Shown piece by piece: positions 8,185-15,030 of a stretch of 33,203 bases of DNA. A model generated the notes under the pieces. That model saw only the letters and a list, made by a program, of their open reading frames with translations, did no database searches and had not been told where the DNA came from. The DNA is from Candidatus Omnitrophota bacterium. GTDB taxonomy: Bacteria > Omnitrophota > Gorgyraeia > Gygaellales > Profunditerraquicolaceae. The position numbers and the translations under genes were made by a program. The DNA lies in assembly GCA_018895075.1 (NCBI GenBank), contig JAHIOW010000037.1, forward strand, positions 1-33,203, written 5' to 3'. Positions within the stretch are counted from its first letter, which is position 1. Each line of letters starts with the position of its first letter.

Positions 8185-10089
8185 GTGATGTTTAAGTCAT
8201 TAAAAATATATATAGACGAAAATATTGATTTAGAGAATATTGTCTTGAGTCTGGTTGACTTTGGATACAAAAGACAGGAGGCCTGTGGCGAAGAAGGGGA
8301 TTTTTCCAGGCGCGGCGCAATTTTAGATATATTTCCTTTTAGTTTTGAAATGCCCATACGTATTGAATTAGAAATAGATAAGGTCATATCCATAAAGACG
8401 TTTAATCCTTCTACTGGCAGCCCCCTCTGGGAACATAAAATGGTGATTATTCTGCCCGTAAAGAAGCCAGGCGCCTTAAAGACCATGGCCTTTAAGGAAG
8501 AGTTTCCTTTAGAAAGTTTTATAGACTTAAATATTGGCGACTATGTTGTACATAATCAGCATGGCTTAGGAAGATTCTTGGGGTTAAATAAAATAAGGAT
8601 CCAGGATAAATACAAAGACCACCTGGTAATTGAATATGACCGCCAGGAGAAGTTATTTGTACCGACAGAACAGATGCATTTGGTGCAGAAATATATCGCC
8701 TTTCAGGTGAGGAAACCAAGGTTAAATAGGTTAGGAACAAAAGAATGGCAGAGGACTAAAGATAGGGCCAAGAAAGGCATACAGAAGTTAGCCTGGGAGA
8801 CTTTATCGCTACAGGCAATGCGCCTGAGTATATCAGGGTTTACCTATTCCCCTGATACCGAATGGCAGAGACAATTTGAGGCAACCTTTCCTTATAAAGA
8901 AACTCCTGATCAGATAAAGGCCACGCTTGATGTAAAAGAAGATATGGAATCAAGCAGGCCTATGGATAGGCTGCTTTGCGGAGATGTCGGATATGGTAAG
9001 ACCGAAGTAGCAATGCGCGCTGCGTTTAAGACAATGATGGATAATAAACAGGTTGCCTATCTTGTACCTACAACAATTTTGGCCGAACAGCATTGTCATA
9101 ACTTTAGTGCGCGCTTGCAAGATTTCCCTATAAATATCCAGATGCTTTGCCGATTTAAATCCAAGAGTCAGCAACGCCAGATTATTGAGGGTTTGGCGGG
9201 TGGCACGGTGGATATAGTAATTGGAACGCACAGGCTATTATCCGAGGATATCAAATTTAAGGATTTGGGTCTGGTAATTATTGATGAGGAACAGCGTTTT
9301 GGAGTAAGGGCTAAAGAGAAATTAAAAACCCTCAGGCTAACCACCGATGTGCTTACCTTGACCGCCACGCCTATACCCAGGACCCTGTATATGAGCCTTA
9401 TGGGTGCCAGGGACTTGTCGGTCATAAACACCCCTCCCCAAAACAGATTGCCTATAAAGACCATTGTGGTAGAATATGATTCAGAATTGATTGTCCAGGC
9501 AATCATCAGGGAGTTAGAGAGAAAAGGGCAGGTTTATTTTGTCCATAACCGTATTCATGATATCGAAAGGGCGAAAGGAAAGATTGCCAGGATTTTGCCT
9601 TCTCATATTAGACTTACTGTAGCCCATGGGCAGATGCCCCCCAGGGCCCTAGAGAAGGTAATGATTGATTTTCTAAATGCCAAGATAGATGTCTTAATCT
9701 GCACGATGATTATAGAATCCGGGATTGATATCCCTAATGTTAATACCATTATTGTAAATAATGCCCATACTTTTGGATTATCAGATCTTCATCAGTTGCG
9801 GGGGAGGGTAGGCAGGTTCGACCGGCCTGCCTATGCTTATTTTATGATTCCTAAAACCAAATTTTTAGATACAGGTGCAAGAAAGAGGCTTCAGGCTATT
9901 GGAGAATACTGCTATCTGGGTTCGGGGTTTAAGATTGCCATGGAGGATCTAGAAATCAGAGGGGCAGGTAATCTTTTGGGTTTAGAACAACACGGATTTA
10001 TTGCCCTCGTAGGATTTGACCTCTATTGTAGATTATTAAAAGAGGCCATCAGTAATTTTAAGAACTTAGGAAAGTATAACAATGGATAA
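8185..10089 (+). CDS. mfd: Shortened Mfd-like transcription-repair coupling translocase
   Basis: Mfd releases RNA polymerase stalled at DNA damage and recruits UvrA. This version has 634 residues, whereas typical Mfd has about 1,100. The N-terminus (to about residue 75) keeps only the end of the UvrB-like module (GDFSRRGAILDIFPFSFE). Next come an RNA-polymerase-interaction domain (NIGDYVVHNQHGLGRFLG, about residue 115 on) and the two RecA-like translocase lobes, with Walker A GDVGYGKT near 266, DEEQ, TATPIPRTL, the ESGIDIPNV segment, QLRGRVGR and the RecG/Mfd-type MEDLEIRGAGNLLG. The C-terminal D7 (TRCF) domain is missing; the protein ends soon after GFDLYCRLL. An in-frame secDF stop immediately upstream prevents a longer N-terminus. 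GTG 8185 or ATG 8188 could be the start; neither has a clear ribosome-binding site. The 3' end overlaps the next gene by eight bases. Confidence 0.88.
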   Translation: MMFKSLKIYIDENIDLENIVLSLVDFGYKRQEACGEEGDFSRRGAILDIFPFSFEMPIRIELEIDKVISIKTFNPSTGSPLWEHKMVIILPVKKPGALKTMAFKEEFPLESFIDLNIGDYVVHNQHGLGRFLGLNKIRIQDKYKDHLVIEYDRQEKLFVPTEQMHLVQKYIAFQVRKPRLNRLGTKEWQRTKDRAKKGIQKLAWETLSLQAMRLSISGFTYSPDTEWQRQFEATFPYKETPDQIKATLDVKEDMESSRPMDRLLCGDVGYGKTEVAMRAAFKTMMDNKQVAYLVPTTILAEQHCHNFSARLQDFPINIQMLCRFKSKSQQRQIIEGLAGGTVDIVIGTHRLLSEDIKFKDLGLVIIDEEQRFGVRAKEKLKTLRLTTDVLTLTATPIPRTLYMSLMGARDLSVINTPPQNRLPIKTIVVEYDSELIVQAIIRELERKGQVYFVHNRIHDIERAKGKIARILPSHIRLTVAHGQMPPRALEKVMIDFLNAKIDVLICTMIIESGIDIPNVNTIIVNNAHTFGLSDLHQLRGRVGRFDRPAYAYFMIPKTKFLDTGARKRLQAIGEYCYLGSGFKIAMEDLEIRGAGNLLGLEQHGFIALVGFDLYCRLLKEAISNFKNLGKYNNG

Positions 10090-11044
10090 AATCAAAAATC
10101 AAGAATCAAAAATCAAAATCACAACTCAAAAACTAAAATTTTTCGTTTTAAGTTGTGGTTTTACGTTTTGCGTTTTGGCTTTTACATTAAGTTGTTTTGC
10201 TCAGGATAAAATCGTGGCCATTGTCAATAACGATATCATTACCCAGAAAGATTTAAATGATTTTATTAATTTTATGCGCATGCAATTGTCAGCAGAATAT
10301 AAAGAAGCAGAGTTAGAAAATAAAGTGGAGTCTATAAAATCGGATTTGCTGGATAGATTGATTGAGGACCGCATTATCCTGCAGGAGGCAAAGAAGGATA
10401 AGCTAGAGATTGATGGGAATAAAGTAAAGGAAAAGATAGACCAGATAAAAAGGCGTTATGTCTCGGATAGAGAGTTTCAAGATGCATTATCCCAACAGGG
10501 CCTGGTGCAGGCAGATTTAGAATCCAGGATAAGAGAGCAGTTGCTTATGTATAATATTATTGATACCAGGATAAGAAGGGAAATTTTAATTAAACCGGGT
10601 GAAGTCACAGATTTTTATCAGCAGAATTTAGAGGAATTCACAATTCCCGAACTAAGGGAGTTTAATTTTATAATTATAGATGATAAAGATCTATCCCGGG
10701 AGGTATTCAATAATTTAAAAGACAACCAAGATTTTGCTGGCGTAGCAAAAAAATACTCTCTGGCGGTAGAAAAATCGAGCGCTAAAAAAGGGCAAGAATT
10801 AAGAGAAGATATCGAGAGGGCAATATTTACGCTAAATCTAGGAGAGTCATCAGAGCCGACTGAGATTGAAGATAGTTTCTATATTTTTAAATTAGTTAAT
10901 ATAATCCCGTCTCGACAACAGGTCTTATCCGAGGCTCAAGATAGAATTTATGCATTTTTATTTGAAATGAAAATGCAAGAGGGATTAACTAGATGGTTAG
11001 GCGGGCTTAAAGAACATTCCTATATTAAAATCTTAGAGGATTAA
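10082..11044 (+). CDS. SurA-like periplasmic chaperone/peptidyl-prolyl isomerase family protein
   Basis: The 320-residue protein looks like an exported SurA/PrsA-family chaperone for envelope proteins. A lysine-rich start is followed by a hydrophobic signal sequence (KFFVLSCGFTFCVLAFTL), with likely cleavage after SCFA (residue 40). The mature part begins DKIVAIVNNDIITQKDL, the typical SurA N-terminal motif, followed by long charged helices and the DLLDRLIEDRIILQEAKKD segment. A parvulin-like region (about residues 165-280) is divergent, so isomerase activity is uncertain. The signal-peptide region is encoded by a period-7 repeat element. The gene overlaps mfd by eight bases and is followed four bases later by pdxA; surA-pdxA-ksgA is also the order in enterobacteria. 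Confidence 0.85.
   Translation: MDKIKNQESKIKITTQKLKFFVLSCGFTFCVLAFTLSCFAQDKIVAIVNNDIITQKDLNDFINFMRMQLSAEYKEAELENKVESIKSDLLDRLIEDRIILQEAKKDKLEIDGNKVKEKIDQIKRRYVSDREFQDALSQQGLVQADLESRIREQLLMYNIIDTRIRREILIKPGEVTDFYQQNLEEFTIPELREFNFIIIDDKDLSREVFNNLKDNQDFAGVAKKYSLAVEKSSAKKGQELREDIERAIFTLNLGESSEPTEIEDSFYIFKLVNIIPSRQQVLSEAQDRIYAFLFEMKMQEGLTRWLGGLKEHSYIKILED
10091..10201. repeat. Period-7 inverted-repeat element encoding the SurA-like signal peptide
   Basis: The A-rich arm reads ATCAAAA, ATCAAGA, ATCAAAA, ATCAAAA, then related units. The T-rich arm reads TTTTAAG, TTGTGGT, TTTACGT, TTTGCGT, TTTGGCT, TTTACAT. Bases 10115-10131 match the reverse complement of 10146-10162 at 15 of 17 positions around an A/T-rich loop. 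The T-rich arm is translated as the hydrophobic core of the signal peptide, and the A-rich arm as its basic N-region. Confidence 0.78.
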
Positions 11045-11048
11045 CCGG

Positions 11049-12035
11049 ATGGGAAACCAGGGATATAGGATAAAAGTGGGAATTACTATGGGTGATCCGT
11101 CTGGTATAGGCCCAGGCATAATTGCAAAGTCTATAGGAAGGCTTAAAAGTCAGGCCGAGTTTATTATTATTGGGGATAAATGGGTATTTGATAAAAATCT
11201 AAAATTTAAAATCCCTGCTTGTCCGGCAGGCAGGCAAAAACCAAAATTTAAGTTTATAGATCTGAATAATGTGCCACATAAAAATTTTTCCTTTGGTAAA
11301 GTCAAAAGAGACTACGGTAGAGCTTCTATGGAATATCTGGAGAAGGCCTTGGAATTAATTAAGGCTAGAGAAATCGACTGTCTGGTAACTTGTCCTATTT
11401 CTAAGGAGGCCGTCAATTTAGCAGGCTTTAATTGGCCCGGTCATACTGAATATTTAGCCAGATATTCACAGAGCAATGATTTTATAATGATGTTATTGAA
11501 TAAACAATTGAAAATTACACTAGTCACTAGACACATACCCCTTAAAAGCGTCTGGTTGCAATTAAACAAAGATAAGATATATAAGGCCATCAGTTTAACT
11601 TATAAGTCCCTAAAAGAAATATTTCTCATCAAGAATCCACGTATCGTAGTCTGTGGTTTAAATCCCCATGCCTCTGATAATGGACTTATAGGCAAAGAAG
11701 AAAATGGGATTATTAAACCAGTGTTAAGAAATTTAAGGAGAAAGATAAGGTATCTGGATGGCCCATTATCCGCTGATGTAGCAATTTCAAAGGCAAACCG
11801 AAAAGAATATGACTGTGTAGTGGCTATGTATCACGACCAGGCGTTAATACCGTTAAAGATGGATGGTGATTCTCCGGGTGTAAATATTACCCTTGGTCTG
11901 GATTTTATCAGGACGTCGCCTTTACATGGCACTGCCTTTGATATCGCAAAAGACCATACCTTGGCTAACCCTCTTTCCTTAATCGAGGCAATTAAACTGG
12001 CTATAAGATGTACCTCAAACCTAAGAAAAGATTAG
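11049..12035 (+). CDS. pdxA: 4-hydroxythreonine-4-phosphate dehydrogenase, with an in-frame insert
   Basis: PdxA oxidises 4-phosphohydroxythreonine in the DXP-dependent route to pyridoxal phosphate. The protein has 328 residues. Family motifs are TMGDPSGIGPGI at the N-terminus and the three metal-ligand histidine regions PGHTEYLA, CGLNPHASDNG and AMYHDQALIPLK, followed by TLGLDFIRTSPLHGTAFDIA. Near residue 55 an unusual PACPAGRQ peptide, encoded by a G/C-rich palindrome, sits between two copies of KFK. The insert lies in a variable region before the catalytic motifs, so activity is probably retained. The 3' end overlaps rsmA by 28 bases. Confidence 0.96.
   Translation: MGNQGYRIKVGITMGDPSGIGPGIIAKSIGRLKSQAEFIIIGDKWVFDKNLKFKIPACPAGRQKPKFKFIDLNNVPHKNFSFGKVKRDYGRASMEYLEKALELIKAREIDCLVTCPISKEAVNLAGFNWPGHTEYLARYSQSNDFIMMLLNKQLKITLVTRHIPLKSVWLQLNKDKIYKAISLTYKSLKEIFLIKNPRIVVCGLNPHASDNGLIGKEENGIIKPVLRNLRRKIRYLDGPLSADVAISKANRKEYDCVVAMYHDQALIPLKMDGDSPGVNITLGLDFIRTSPLHGTAFDIAKDHTLANPLSLIEAIKLAIRCTSNLRKD
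11214..11234. repeat. G/C-rich imperfect palindrome inserted in pdxA
   Basis: CCTGCTTGTCC followed by GGCAGGCAGG forms an imperfect palindrome in an otherwise A/T-rich context. AAAATTTAA occurs on both sides (11201-11209 and 11243-11251), 42 bases apart, a whole number of codons. The right arm is identical to the right arm of the perfect palindrome at 33030-33049. Confidence 0.75.
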
Positions 12036-12793
12036 GACAGAATTTCCTCATCGATAAAAATATTCAAAAAAAAATAATTAATGCCTGTGAGCTTAAAACA
12101 ACCGATATTGTATTAGAAATAGGTGCAGGCAGGGGAGAGTTAACCTATTTCCTCGCTGATAGGGTCTCAAGAGTCTATGCGGTTGAGGTAGATGCGTATT
12201 TATGCAAGACCTTAAAAGATAATCTCGGAGGGCATAAAAATGTAAGAATAATCAATCAGGATATATTAAAGTTTAATTTAAGAAGATATTTTGGAAAATC
12301 AAAAAATAAAATAAAGGTAATTGGAAATATCCCTTACTATATTACCACCCCCATTATCGCGCATCTTCTAAGATACATGGGTCAGATCGAGAGCGTCTTT
12401 ATTACAGTACAAAAAGAATTAGGCAGAAGAATGACTGCTCACCCTGGCTCGAAAGAATACGGATCTCTTAGTTGTTTTGTTCAGTACTATACTAAAGCAA
12501 AGATTCTATTTTTGATAAAAAAGACCTGTTTCAGGCCCATGCCAAAAGTAGATTCTTGTTTCCTAAGATTAAAGATAGCAACAGAACCACAGGTAAAGGT
12601 AAATAATAAAAAGAGATTTTTTAAAATCATTAGAGCGGGTTTTAATAAGAGAAGAAAAACATTAAGAAATAGCCTAAGAGGTATTATTTCACCTTCTAAA
12701 TTACAGACATTTTTTGACAAATATGGTATAGATATCAATATCCGCCCCGAATGTCTCACCTTGGAAGACTTCGCCAATTTAGCGAATATATAA
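12008..12793 (+). CDS. rsmA: 16S rRNA (adenine1518/1519-N6)-dimethyltransferase
   Basis: RsmA (KsgA) dimethylates two adjacent adenines in the 3'-terminal helix of 16S rRNA during late 30S assembly. The 261-residue protein starts MYLKPKKRLGQNFLIDKNI, the family N-terminus, so the 28-base overlap with pdxA is genuine. The SAM-binding motif is VLEIGAGRGELT, the acidic ribose site is YAVEVD, and the catalytic motif is GNIPYYITTPI. The C-terminal segment with RAGFNKRRKTLRNSL is also typical. It closes the surA-pdxA-rsmA run; no terminator hairpin follows. Confidence 0.97.
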   Translation: MYLKPKKRLGQNFLIDKNIQKKIINACELKTTDIVLEIGAGRGELTYFLADRVSRVYAVEVDAYLCKTLKDNLGGHKNVRIINQDILKFNLRRYFGKSKNKIKVIGNIPYYITTPIIAHLLRYMGQIESVFITVQKELGRRMTAHPGSKEYGSLSCFVQYYTKAKILFLIKKTCFRPMPKVDSCFLRLKIATEPQVKVNNKKRFFKIIRAGFNKRRKTLRNSLRGIISPSKLQTFFDKYGIDINIRPECLTLEDFANLANI

Positions 12794-12809
12794 AAAATTA
12801 AAAAAAAGA

Positions 12810-12837
12810 TTGACAAAAGAATTTTATTTAGTAAAAT
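12810..12837 (+). promoter_or_regulatory. Candidate sigma-70-type promoter
   Basis: A perfect TTGACA (12810-12815) and TAAAAT (12832-12837) are separated by 16 bases in the A/T-rich spacer after rsmA. It would serve the endonuclease-like ORF, tRNA-Thr, rpmG, tRNA-Trp and possibly the secE-nusG cluster. A second TTGACA at 12853-12858 has no well-spaced -10 box. Confidence 0.55.
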
Positions 12838-12911
12838 ATAGTTCTATGTATTTTGACAAGTAGACCACGTATGTAGATAGCAATTACTCTACAAACCTAT
12901 ATTATAATTAG

Positions 12912-13571
12912 ATGCTTGAGATTAAAGAAATTAAGCGCCTGTATCAAAAAGGTAAATCTGCTGCTGAGGTAGGCAAAGACTTAGGGGTCTCCTGGCGAAA
13001 GGTAATTTATCTTATGGATAAATACGGGGTTAAACGCCGTTCACGCAGCGAAGCAATCTATTGCAAACATAATCCCGATGGAGATCCATTTAAGATTATA
13101 AAACAATTGACGCCGCAGCAGGGACTTTTGAAAGCTTTGGCATTGGGATTATATTGGTCTGAAGGCTCTAAATACAATCCTATTTCAATACGATTAACTA
13201 ATTCCGATCCGTCTTTATTAAAGATATTTATTAAGTTCCTCAGAGACATATGTGGCGTAAATCATCAAAAAATTAAACTATGGTTGACTGTTCATCCTGA
13301 TACGTTAATCCAAAAGGCTCAAGACTACTGGAGCTATCAGCTGAATATACCCAGTTCGCAATTTAGTAAAACAGTAATTATTAACCATCACGGAAACGGA
13401 ACTTTTAAAAACAAGTCTCTCTATGGTGCAGCTACAGTGTGTGTACATAATATGAAACTAAGGCAAATTATACAGGAATGGTTGAATGACTATGCCCACG
13501 TAGCTCAGTCGGTAGAGCACATGCATGGTAAGCCTGAGGTCACCGGTTCGATTCCGGTCGTGGGCTTTTGA
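12912..13571 (+). CDS. Putative HTH plus LAGLIDADG-like protein whose ORF runs through tRNA-Thr
   Basis: I do not recognise a named gene. Residues 3-45 look like a resolvase/Hin-type helix-turn-helix (KGKSAAEVGKDLGVSWRKV). Residues 77-87, ALGLYWSEGSK, resemble the LAGLIDADG homing-endonuclease motif with Glu in place of the catalytic Asp. The following RLTNSDPSLLKIFIKFL and VCVHNMKLRQII resemble the helical parts of that fold. Residues 195-219 are not ordinary protein sequence: they are the in-frame translation of the tRNA-Thr gene, and the stop lies just past the tRNA 3' end. The functional part may therefore be about 194 residues. A DNA-binding or nuclease role is inference from the motif only. 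Confidence 0.6.
   Translation: MLEIKEIKRLYQKGKSAAEVGKDLGVSWRKVIYLMDKYGVKRRSRSEAIYCKHNPDGDPFKIIKQLTPQQGLLKALALGLYWSEGSKYNPISIRLTNSDPSLLKIFIKFLRDICGVNHQKIKLWLTVHPDTLIQKAQDYWSYQLNIPSSQFSKTVIINHHGNGTFKNKSLYGAATVCVHNMKLRQIIQEWLNDYAHVAQSVEHMHGKPEVTGSIPVVGF
13494..13566 (+). tRNA. tRNA-Thr (anticodon GGT)
   Basis: The 73-base cloverleaf has acceptor arms GCCCACG/CGTGGGC, D-stem GCTC/GAGC, T-stem ACCGG/CCGGT with loop TTCGATT, and anticodon loop ATGGTAA giving GGT. The anticodon stem CATGC/GCCTG contains one T-C mismatch (29-41). The 3' CCA is not encoded. The gene lies wholly inside the 3' end of the preceding ORF. Confidence 0.95.
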
Positions 13572-13598
13572 GAATGGGCTCTTAAAAAGTTTTCTCAT

Positions 13599-13748
13599 AT
13601 GCGCGAGATTATCACATTAGGATGTACTATTTGCAAAAATAGGAATTATACAACCACAAAGAATAAAAAATTGCAACAGGAGAAACTAGAGCTAAGTAAA
13701 TTCTGTAAATTCTGTCGTAGGCATACGATACATAAAGAGATAAAATAG
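13599..13748 (+). CDS. rpmG: 50S ribosomal protein L33 (not in ORF track)
   Basis: L33 is a small 50S protein near the E site. The 49-residue ORF begins [20 protein letters not shown] and contains two cysteine pairs, CTIC and CKFC, as in zinc-ribbon L33 proteins. Its position between a tRNA-Thr and tRNA-Trp, just before secE-nusG, is where rpmG occurs in many bacteria, often preceded by tuf, which here is located downstream instead. No clear Shine-Dalgarno is visible. The TAG stop shares its last two bases with the first two of tRNA-Trp. Confidence 0.94.
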   Translation: MREIITLGCTICKNRNYTTTKNKKLQQEKLELSKFCKFCRRHTIHKEIK

Positions 13749-13817
13749 GAGCGTCGGTTAATGGCAAACCAACGGTCTCCAAAACCGTGACTGCAGGTTC
13801 GACTCCTGCCGCTCCTG
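13747..13817 (+). tRNA. tRNA-Trp (anticodon CCA)
   Basis: The 71-base cloverleaf has acceptor arms AGGAGCG/CGCTCCT, D-stem GGTT/AACC, anticodon stem ACGGT/ACCGT with loop CTCCAAA giving CCA, and T-stem GCAGG/CCTGC. The discriminator is G and the 3' CCA is not encoded. Its 5' end lies within the rpmG stop codon. Confidence 0.97.
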
Positions 13818-13847
13818 CGGAAAATTAGGAGGCAAAACTGTCGCTAG

Positions 13848-14039
13848 ATGAATATATTCAAAAAGTTTACAAATTTTTTAAGAGAGGTAAAGATAGAATT
13901 AAGTAAGGTATCGTGGTCAACGCGTCAGGAACTGATGGGTTCGACCTTTGTGGTTATTGTAGTCACCTTCATTATGGCATTATTTATAGGCCTATTTGAT
14001 CTTTCTTTTACAAGGATACTAAGTTTGGTATTCAGATGA
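13848..14039 (+). CDS. secE: Preprotein translocase subunit SecE
   Basis: SecE clamps SecY in the inner membrane. The 63-residue protein has the short single-span form: an amphipathic start, the signature REVKIELSKVSWSTRQEL, and one transmembrane helix (STFVVIVVTFIMALFIGLFD). The best Shine-Dalgarno, AGGAGG at 13827-13832, is 15 bases from the ATG, longer than usual, but a stop directly upstream in frame rules out an earlier start. It overlaps nusG by four bases (ATGA). Confidence 0.96.
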   Translation: MNIFKKFTNFLREVKIELSKVSWSTRQELMGSTFVVIVVTFIMALFIGLFDLSFTRILSLVFR

Positions 14040-14563
14040 AGCAATGGTATGTTGTACATACACAGACCGGTTTAGAGAATAAGGTAAAGACGTCTTTAGA
14101 AAATAAAATTACCTCAGGGGGATTACAAGATTTAATTATTAAGGTGATTATACCCATAGAACAGGTTTCTGAAGTTAGGGCAGGCAGGAAGAGAGTATCA
14201 GAAAGAAAGTTTTTTCCTGGTTATATTCTCGTAGAAATGGAATTAAATGAGAATACATATTTCCTGGTTAAAGCTACGCCGGGCGTAACCGGTTTTATAG
14301 GCTTAGGTAAAAGGCCTACGCCTTTACCCCAGGAAGAAGTTGATAGTATCTTAAAAAGATCAGAAGAGACACAGGCTAAACCTATTCCCAAGACTGCTTT
14401 TGAGATAGGTGAGCAGGTCAGGGTTACAGAGGGGCCGTTTGTAAATTTCAATGGCACCATTGAAGAGATCAAACCGGAAAAGGGAAAGTTAAAAGTCAGT
14501 GTTTCGATTTTTGGCAGAGCAACGCCCTTAGAGTTAGAATACTGGCAGGTTGAAAAGATATAA
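14036..14563 (+). CDS. nusG: Transcription termination/antitermination factor NusG
   Basis: NusG binds the RNA polymerase clamp and couples it to Rho or the ribosome. The 175-residue protein has the N-terminal NGN domain (WYVVHTQTGLENKVKTSLE, then RKFFPGYILVEM and VKATPGVTGFIG) and a C-terminal KOW domain (GEQVRVTEGPFVNFNGTIEE). Length and domain order are standard. It is translationally coupled to secE and leads into the ribosomal-protein genes 19 bases later. Confidence 0.98.
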   Translation: MKQWYVVHTQTGLENKVKTSLENKITSGGLQDLIIKVIIPIEQVSEVRAGRKRVSERKFFPGYILVEMELNENTYFLVKATPGVTGFIGLGKRPTPLPQEEVDSILKRSEETQAKPIPKTAFEIGEQVRVTEGPFVNFNGTIEEIKPEKGKLKVSVSIFGRATPLELEYWQVEKI

Positions 14564-14582
14564 GGCTTATTAGAGGTTAATT

Positions 14583-15011
14583 ATGGCGAAGAAAAAGGTA
14601 ACCGTGCAGATTAAATTACACGTTCCTGCAGCCCAGGCAAATCCTGCTCCGCCTGTTGGCCCCGCCTTAGGCCAACACGGTGTAAATATTATGCAGTTCT
14701 GTAAACAGTTTAATGAACAGACCAAAGGCAGAGATGGTTTAATTTTACCAGTAGTAATTAGTGTTTATCAAGATAGGTCATTCAGTTTTATTATTAAAAG
14801 TCCACCTACCTCGGTTCTTCTTAAGCGTGCAGCAAATCTAGCTAAGGCATCAGGCATAAGCGGTAAAGAAGTAATCGGGACAGTGAATAAAAAACAGGTT
14901 GAAGATATCGCCAAACAAAAGTTAAAAGACCTCAATACCTCTGATTTGGCTTCTGCTTTTAAGATCGTAGCAGGCACTGCCAGGAGTATGGGTATTGCCG
15001 TAGAGGAATAA
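14583..15011 (+). CDS. rplK: 50S ribosomal protein L11
   Basis: L11 forms the base of the GTPase-associated centre on 23S rRNA. The 142-residue protein contains [20 protein letters not shown], the conserved proline-rich N-terminal motif, and the C-terminal rRNA-binding domain ending [12 protein letters not shown]. The length is normal. It is the first gene of the rplKAJL set, between nusG and rplA. Confidence 0.98.
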   Translation: MAKKKVTVQIKLHVPAAQANPAPPVGPALGQHGVNIMQFCKQFNEQTKGRDGLILPVVISVYQDRSFSFIIKSPPTSVLLKRAANLAKASGISGKEVIGTVNKKQVEDIAKQKLKDLNTSDLASAFKIVAGTARSMGIAVEE

Positions 15012-15030
15012 TAATTTTTTTAGCAATCCT

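Noticed and set aside
12853-12908. Second promoter from TTGACA 12853 and TATAAT 12903
   Set aside because: The boxes are 44 bases apart, far beyond a functional spacing.
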